A stretch of DNA of 9,932 nucleotides from Bacteroidales bacterium (GTDB lineage Bacteria > Bacteroidota > Bacteroidia > Bacteroidales > UBA932). Both the position numbers and the translations under genes were made by a program. The stretch lies in contig JAIKYL010000048.1 of assembly GCA_024683255.1 (NCBI GenBank), forward strand, positions 1 through 9,932, read 5' to 3'. This document shows, piece after piece, positions 5,797 to 9,932 of the stretch (position 1 is its first letter; every line of letters begins with the position of its first letter). The notes under the pieces were generated by a model that had not been told where the DNA came from, made no database searches, and worked only from the letters and a program-made list of their open reading frames with translations.

Positions 5797-6386
5797 TCCT
5801 TTACGTGAAAAGATTTCCGGTGCCATGGTGTATAGCCGTGGCGCCGGATTGCTTCTATGTGTTCGGCGGTGGGGTAACCCATGTTGCGGTCCCAGCCATA
5901 TTCCGGGAACTGGGCAGAAAGCTTCCGCATGAAAGCGTCCCGGTAAGTCTTGGCCAGGACGGAAGCGGCGGCGATGGAGGCGTATGTGGCGTCTCCGTGC
6001 ACCACGGTCTGGTAATCCTTGAATCCGTACGGGCCGAAGGGGCGGAATCTGTTGCCATCCACCAGCAGGAACGCCGGTGCGGGGTCCAGCCGCAACACGG
6101 CCCGCTGCATCCCCGTAACGGAAGCCCAGAGGATGTTCAGCTTGTCAATTTCCTCAGGTTGAAGCGCTTCCACGGCCCAGGCGATGGCTTCGGCCTCAAT
6201 TATCGGCCTTAATTCCTCCCGGGCTTTTTCCGTCATTTGCTTGGAGTCGTTCAGGAGCGGATGGCGGAAATCGGCCGGTAAAATGACGGCGGCGGCATAC
6301 ACCGGCCCCGCCAGCGGACCCCGGCCCGCCTCGTCGCACCCGGCCTCCAATCGGCCCGGTTCCAAATAAGGGAATAAATTAGGCAC
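5775..6386 (-). CDS. rnhB: Ribonuclease HII
   Basis: The 203-residue product cleaves the RNA strand of RNA-DNA hybrids and nicks at single ribonucleotides in DNA. The DEDD metal-binding set is visible: Asp18-Glu19 in GCDEAGRGPLAGPV, Asp110 in LLVDGNRF and Asp132 in VVHGDATY. The GRG motif that reads the 2'-OH is at 21-23, and SIAAASVLAKTYRD and NMGYPTAEH complete the family pattern. Length is normal. His130 precedes the GD of the fourth site where Lys is common. The start is a GTG at 6386; GTGCCTAA forms an 8-nt overlap with the stop of the upstream CPBP gene, suggesting coupled translation. The stop codon touches that of the convergent peptidase gene. Confidence 0.97.
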   Translation of the reverse strand: MPNLFPYLEPGRLEAGCDEAGRGPLAGPVYAAAVILPADFRHPLLNDSKQMTEKAREELRPIIEAEAIAWAVEALQPEEIDKLNILWASVTGMQRAVLRLDPAPAFLLVDGNRFRPFGPYGFKDYQTVVHGDATYASIAAASVLAKTYRDAFMRKLSAQFPEYGWDRNMGYPTAEHIEAIRRHGYTPWHRKSFHVKELEPSLF

Positions 6387-7188
6387 GCTTGCAGATCTTC
6401 CAGACCAGCCAGGCCGATACAGCGGCGCCCACCACCACGGCTATCACCGAAGCTTCTGCCCCGAAGGCACCGCCGGTGAGCCATTCGCTGCCGGAGACAT
6501 CGCTGTACAGAAGGGAAGAGCCGGCGTCTGTCCCGGAAACCTTGAAGCCGAAAATATTGCCCTGGGAGAAGTTCCAGGCCCAATGGACGCCGATGGGCAC
6601 CCACAGCGTGCCGGAATACTTATAGATAGCGCCCAGCAACAGACCCGCCTCAATGGCAATGGCCAGGGAAGACCACAAGGTGGCGTTGTCGTTGGAAATA
6701 TGCACCAGGCCGAAGATGAGGGCCGACAGCACCAGGGCAACTCCAAAGCCCCATTTCTCATCTATCCAGCGGAAGAAAACGCCCCGGAAGATTACCTCCT
6801 CACCGATGGCCACCAGCAGGAAAACGAAGAAGGAACTTAAAATATCCATCCATTGGTTGCCGGTACCCGCAATCTTATACACGCCGAAGGCCATCATGAT
6901 GGCCACCACAATCACAAAGTAGCCCAGGCCCACGCCCAGGCCCGCTGCGGTATGGGGCAGGCACTTCCCAATGGGCAAGTCCTTAGCCCAATGACCCTCG
7001 AACCAGTGGACAAACAGGCTGTACAGTCCCAGCATGGCGGCCGCCACTAACAGTGTGCACACCCATCGGAGCCAATCTATGGAAATGAGGGTTGTCAGCG
7101 AAGAGAATCCATATAGCAGGAGAGACAGGAAAAGGGCCGCTATAAACAGCAGTATCCATTTCCAAACGGACATTTCTTTTATGGCCAT
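6379..7188 (-). CDS. CPBP-family intramembrane metalloprotease (CAAX protease/Abi-like)
   Basis: The 269-residue membrane protein has about eight hydrophobic segments. It carries the three family motifs: EExxxR as Glu130-Glu131-Arg135 (GEEVIFRG), FxxxH as FGLVH with His163, and HxxxN as His202-Asn206 (HWAWNF). These Glu/His residues form the membrane-embedded active site. In other bacteria members process membrane peptides or act in bacteriocin immunity; the substrate here is unknown. A second in-frame ATG at 7173 (Met6) is an alternative start. It is the first gene of a two-gene unit with rnhB, overlapping it by 8 nt. No bacteriocin or peptide gene is visible nearby, so a general membrane proteolysis role is as likely as immunity. 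Confidence 0.92.
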   Translation of the reverse strand: MAIKEMSVWKWILLFIAALFLSLLLYGFSSLTTLISIDWLRWVCTLLVAAAMLGLYSLFVHWFEGHWAKDLPIGKCLPHTAAGLGVGLGYFVIVVAIMMAFGVYKIAGTGNQWMDILSSFFVFLLVAIGEEVIFRGVFFRWIDEKWGFGVALVLSALIFGLVHISNDNATLWSSLAIAIEAGLLLGAIYKYSGTLWVPIGVHWAWNFSQGNIFGFKVSGTDAGSSLLYSDVSGSEWLTGGAFGAEASVIAVVVGAAVSAWLVWKICKRA

Positions 7189-7205
7189 AACGTTTTAATT
7201 TTTGA

Positions 7206-7213
7206 CAAAGTTA
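7206..7213 (-). promoter_or_regulatory. Candidate -7 element for the CPBP-rnhB operon
   Basis: TAACTTTG (7213 to 7206, minus strand) matches TAnnTTTG exactly, 18 bases upstream of the ATG at 7188. I see no good TTTG -33 box at the usual distance. It sits back to back with the plus-strand element for the next gene. Confidence 0.4.
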
Positions 7214-7235
7214 ACAAATAACGGCGATAATATCC

Positions 7236-7243
7236 TATCTTTG
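7236..7243 (+). promoter_or_regulatory. Candidate -7 element for the 587-residue secreted protein gene
   Basis: TATCTTTG matches TAnnTTTG exactly, 29 bases before the ATG at 7273. The nearest TTTG (7201-7204) is 31 bp upstream, too far for a normal -33 box; a weaker TTAA lies nearer. A perfect 10-base palindrome ATTACGTAAT (7260-7269) lies in the presumed leader just before the start codon. Confidence 0.45.
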
Positions 7244-7272
7244 TATTTTACAACCCATAATTACGTAATACA

Positions 7273-9036
7273 ATGAAACTTAACAAATCCTTGGGACTCC
7301 TGCTCGCCCTGGTCCTTCCCCTGTCGGCCTATGCCGGAAATTACAAAAGCTACAAGGTATCCGTGTATGCGCGGGCCTACGAGGTGGAGAAAATGGCCGA
7401 CCCGGAATGGCTCCGCAGTACCTGGGAGACCATTTCCAGCCAGATGGATGTGGACCGGATCTACCTGGAAACCCACCGGGACCTGCTCATAGTCCCGCAG
7501 TCCACCATCGACGCGGCCAAGAAGTTCTTCAAGGCCAGGGGCGTAGAAGTGGCCGGCGGCATCACCTACACCGTGAACGAGCGCAACAACTTCGAGACCT
7601 TCTGCTACACCAATCCGGAACACCGGAAAAAGGTGCAGGAGATAGCCGAATTCACGGCCAGGAACTACGACACCATCATCCTGGACGATTTCTTTTTCAC
7701 GGACTGCAAATGCGACCTGTGCATTGCCGCCAAGGGCGATATGAGCTGGACGGAGTACCGGCTCAAACTGATGACCGAGGCCGGGCAGAACCTGGTCATC
7801 GGCCCGGCCAAAAAGGTGAATCCCAAGGTGAAGGTCATTATCAAATACCCCAACTGGTACGACGATTTCCAGGGGCTGGGCTTTGACCTGGAGCACGGGC
7901 CGCAGATCTTCGACGGGGTGTGGAGCGGTACCGAAACCCGGGACCCCGCCAGCGCGCAGCACCTGCAGAACTACCTCAGTTACAATATTATCCGTTATCT
8001 GGACAACCTTCGGCCTGGATACAACTTCGGCGGCTGGGTAGATGCCGGCGGCATTCAGATGAGCGCCGACCGCTATGCCGAGCAGCTCTGGCTCACGATG
8101 TTTGCCAAGGCGCCGGAAATAGCCCTGTTCGACTACCGGTCCCTGGTGGGCACAACCATCAACCCTATGTTCCGGGCTCCCTGGCAGGGCAGCGGCACCA
8201 GCTTTGACTGGGAAGAGATGATGGTCCCGTTCAAGGCGGGCGTGCAGCCCACCACCCTGGCCCGGATTGCCGGCTATACCCTCTCCAAGGTGGATCCCGT
8301 GGTGGCGCAGCTGGGAAAGCCGCTGGGCATCGTTTCCTACAAGCCCTACCACTCCCAGGGGGAGGCTTTCCTGCAGAACTATCTGGGAATGATTGGTTTG
8401 CCGATGGATATGCGTCCGGAATTCCCCACGGACCGGCAGGTGGTGCTGCTCACCGCCCAGGCCAAGGACGACCCGGACCTGGTGGCCAAGATGGACGCCC
8501 AGCTGCACCGGGGCGGCGACGTGGTCATTACCAGCGGCCTCCTGCAGGCCATTCCGGAAAAGATGGCCCAGTTTGCCGAACTGTCCCTGGACGGCTATGC
8601 CCTGGTGAACGATTTCGGCCGGTATGGCAGGAGCGAAAAGGACATCCTCATTCCGGAAATCGGCTATTACACCAATGATACCTGGGAGGTGATATCGGCC
8701 GGAAAACCCCTCACCGGGGGCACCAGCGGCTGGCCTGTCCTGCTGCGCGGCAAGTACTCCAAGGGGAACATCTACGTGCTCACCGTTCCGGGCGACGTGT
8801 CGGATCTGTACGCCTATCCGGCACCCGTTCTCAACGCCCTCCGGGCCATGCTGGGCCGGGACCTGGAAGCCCGCCTGGAAGGCCCTTCCAAGGTTTCCCT
8901 CTTTGTCTATGACAATGGCAAGGCCATCGTGGAATCTTTCCGCGACGAGCCCTGCCAGGTAACCGTGGTGGCCGGGGAGCGGAGAATTCCCGTGCTCCTG
9001 AAGCCGCACAGCTTTGAGCTGATAGACATTAAATAG
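7273..9036 (+). CDS. Secreted TIM-barrel glycosidase-like protein with amidotransferase-like and C-terminal beta domains, function unknown
   Basis: The 587-residue product has a signal peptide, likely cut after Ala21 (SAYA|GNYK). Residues 28 to about 330 look like a (beta/alpha)8 barrel: RIYLETHRD (62-70), VEVAGGITY, then TIILDDFFF ending in DCKCDLC (144-150), VKVIIKYPNWYDDFQ (186-199), WSGTETRDP (217-225), GGWVDAGG and ALFDYRS (284-290). Clustered acidic residues at strand ends (Asp138, Asp139, Glu221, Asp287) are plausible catalytic residues. Residues about 345-430 (LGIVSYKPY, VVLLTAQ, GGDVVITSGLL) resemble the class I amidotransferase-like domain that follows the barrel in GH42-type enzymes. 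A small beta domain closes the protein. The three cysteines at 145, 147 and 150 could bind a metal. I do not recognise a named family; carbohydrate hydrolysis is an inference. The gene is monocistronic by its promoter and downstream hairpin. Confidence 0.8.
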   Translation: MKLNKSLGLLLALVLPLSAYAGNYKSYKVSVYARAYEVEKMADPEWLRSTWETISSQMDVDRIYLETHRDLLIVPQSTIDAAKKFFKARGVEVAGGITYTVNERNNFETFCYTNPEHRKKVQEIAEFTARNYDTIILDDFFFTDCKCDLCIAAKGDMSWTEYRLKLMTEAGQNLVIGPAKKVNPKVKVIIKYPNWYDDFQGLGFDLEHGPQIFDGVWSGTETRDPASAQHLQNYLSYNIIRYLDNLRPGYNFGGWVDAGGIQMSADRYAEQLWLTMFAKAPEIALFDYRSLVGTTINPMFRAPWQGSGTSFDWEEMMVPFKAGVQPTTLARIAGYTLSKVDPVVAQLGKPLGIVSYKPYHSQGEAFLQNYLGMIGLPMDMRPEFPTDRQVVLLTAQAKDDPDLVAKMDAQLHRGGDVVITSGLLQAIPEKMAQFAELSLDGYALVNDFGRYGRSEKDILIPEIGYYTNDTWEVISAGKPLTGGTSGWPVLLRGKYSKGNIYVLTVPGDVSDLYAYPAPVLNALRAMLGRDLEARLEGPSKVSLFVYDNGKAIVESFRDEPCQVTVVAGERRIPVLLKPHSFELIDIK

Positions 9037-9041
9037 CTCCG

Positions 9042-9060
9042 ACAAACCCTATGGGTTTTG
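9042..9060 (+). terminator. Weak hairpin after the 587-residue gene
   Basis: AAACCC (9044-9049) and GGGTTT (9053-9058) form a 6-bp stem with a TAT loop, starting 8 bases after the stop codon, followed by a broken T-rich stretch. It is short for an intrinsic terminator and overlaps the -33 box of the next promoter. Confidence 0.3.
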
Positions 9061-9087
9061 TATTTGCCTGAAAAATGGTTATATTTG
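9056..9087 (+). promoter_or_regulatory. Bacteroidota-type promoter for the EF-G2-like gene
   Basis: TTTTG ending at 9060 is followed, after 19 bp, by TATATTTG (9080-9087), which matches the -7 consensus TAnnTTTG exactly. This is the best-spaced promoter in the window. Transcription would begin near 9094, giving an A-rich leader of about 33 bases to the ATG at 9127. Confidence 0.7.
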
Positions 9088-9126
9088 CAGACTGCCTTGA
9101 AAAACGCAAAAAATACTTAATATCCA

Positions 9127-9932
9127 ATGAAAACTTACACTACCAAAAACATCCGCAACGTTGTCTTGATTGGTGCACCCCGCAGCGGTAAAACCACCCT
9201 GTCGGAAGCTATGCTCTATGAGGGCAAGGTCATTGACCGCCGCGGTTCCGTAGAGGAAAAGAACACCGTGTCAGATAACACGGAATTCGAACAGACCAAC
9301 CAGAAGTCCATCAACGCCACTCCGCTGTATGCAGAGTTTGGCGGCTGCAAGATCAACTTCATTGATGCCCCCGGTTCGGACGATTTCTCCGGTGGCGCCC
9401 TTTCTGCCTTCAAGGTGGTTGAGGCTGCCGTCATGGTCATGAACGGTACCGCCGGCATCGAGGTGGGCACCACCCTCTTCGGCCGTTATGCCGATCAGTA
9501 CGGTGTTCCCATGATCATTGCCGTGAACCAGATGGATCACGACAAGGCCAACTGGGACGGCGTGCGAAACGCCATCAGCGAGGAATTCGGCAAGAAGGCC
9601 ATCCTCTGCCAGTTCCCGGTGAACCCCGGCCTGGGTCTGGAAGGCTTTGTGGATGTAATCACCATGAAGTTCTATAACAAGAAGAACGAGGAGCAGGATA
9701 TCCCCGCCGCATATGCCGACGAGGCCGAAGAGCTCCGCGCCGAACTCATGGAGAAGGCTGCCGAAGGTTCTGACGAACTCATGGAGAAGTTCTTCGAGAC
9801 CATGGAGCTTAGCACCGACGAGATCCGCGAGGGTCTGCGTGCCGGCCTTGTCAAGGGAGAGACCATCCCCGTGTTCTGCACCGCCGCCAAGGAAAACATC
9901 GGCGTAAAGCGCCTCATGGAATTCATCGTGAA
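9127..9932 (+). CDS. Elongation factor G paralog, EF-G2-like (3' end outside window)
   Basis: The first 268 codons cover the GTPase domain. G1 is GAPRSGKTT (16-24). G3 is DAPGSDDF (80-87), where canonical EF-G has DTPGHVDF: the catalytic histidine position is Ser84. G4 is NQMD (134-137) in place of NKxD. G5 is TAAK (252-255). The ATG follows a TATATTTG promoter and an A-rich leader. In gut Bacteroides a second EF-G of this kind lacking GTPase activity supports slow, energy-saving translocation under carbon starvation. This product has the same type of substitutions, so a similar role is likely. The remaining domains II-V, about 450 residues, lie beyond the window. Confidence 0.9.
   Translation, partial: MKTYTTKNIRNVVLIGAPRSGKTTLSEAMLYEGKVIDRRGSVEEKNTVSDNTEFEQTNQKSINATPLYAEFGGCKINFIDAPGSDDFSGGALSAFKVVEAAVMVMNGTAGIEVGTTLFGRYADQYGVPMIIAVNQMDHDKANWDGVRNAISEEFGKKAILCQFPVNPGLGLEGFVDVITMKFYNKKNEEQDIPAAYADEAEELRAELMEKAAEGSDELMEKFFETMELSTDEIREGLRAGLVKGETIPVFCTAAKENIGVKRLMEFIV

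Noticed and set aside
6379..7188. Bacteriocin immunity locus around the CPBP protease
   Set aside because: No small leader-peptide gene, ABC exporter or modification enzyme lies nearby; the partner is the housekeeping gene rnhB.
7261..9045. 594-codon open frame on the minus strand
   Set aside because: Antisense shadow of the secreted barrel protein, with no signal peptide or domain. It even includes the promoter-proximal leader of the real gene.
9127..9932. Tetracycline-resistance ribosomal protection protein
   Set aside because: Tet-type factors keep the PGH motif and begin with a different G1; this protein has DAPGSDDF and NQMD, as in the EF-G2 group.

Overview
The window looks like chromosomal DNA from a fairly GC-rich member of the Bacteroidota, probably a Bacteroidales-type gut lineage. 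The evidence is: several TAnnTTTG -7 promoter motifs upstream of genes, A/T-rich leaders without clear Shine-Dalgarno sites, a NigD-like lipoprotein, an ECF sigma factor paired with a dual-membrane anti-sigma factor, a periplasmic S46 dipeptidyl-peptidase, an Mrp ATPase without its usual CxxC pair, and an EF-G paralog with altered GTPase motifs. Genus cannot be fixed from this sequence. Nearly all of the DNA is coding; no gene-free stretch reaches 300 bases, and I see no tRNA, rRNA, CRISPR array or transposase.

Layout. Bases 1-3600 are a minus-strand run read right to left: NigD-like lipoprotein (2866-3600), ECF sigma factor (2322-2918, GTG start inside the lipoprotein gene), anti-sigma/outer-membrane-barrel protein (956-2329, 8-nt overlap with sigma), then mrp (1-912, its 3' end beyond the window). 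An 86-nt divergent gap separates this run from a plus-strand S46 dipeptidyl-peptidase (3687-5774), which meets rnhB (5775-6386, minus) stop to stop with no base between. rnhB overlaps the upstream CPBP membrane protease gene (6379-7188, minus) by 8 nt. An 84-nt divergent gap leads to a secreted 587-residue TIM-barrel-like protein (7273-9036, plus), followed by the first 268 codons of an EF-G2-like gene (9127 to window edge).

Most interesting region. The lipoprotein-sigma-anti-sigma operon matches the parts of the dual-membrane-spanning anti-sigma (Dma) system described in Bacteroides thetaiotaomicron, where such a pair and a NigD protein affect outer-membrane vesiculation. Here the anti-sigma factor has a cytoplasmic segment, one inner-membrane helix, a long Pro/Gly/Asp-rich periplasmic linker and a C-terminal outer-membrane barrel. 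The linker is built largely from a 138-bp in-frame direct duplication and at least seven short palindromic hairpin units within about 420 bp. This looks like REP-type palindromic repeats captured in frame to make the tether that spans the periplasm.

The other genes are housekeeping or nutrient related: Fe-S cluster handling (Mrp), R-loop/ribonucleotide removal (RNase HII), periplasmic peptide breakdown (S46), probable carbohydrate-related secreted protein, and a translation factor of the type used by gut Bacteroides when starved.
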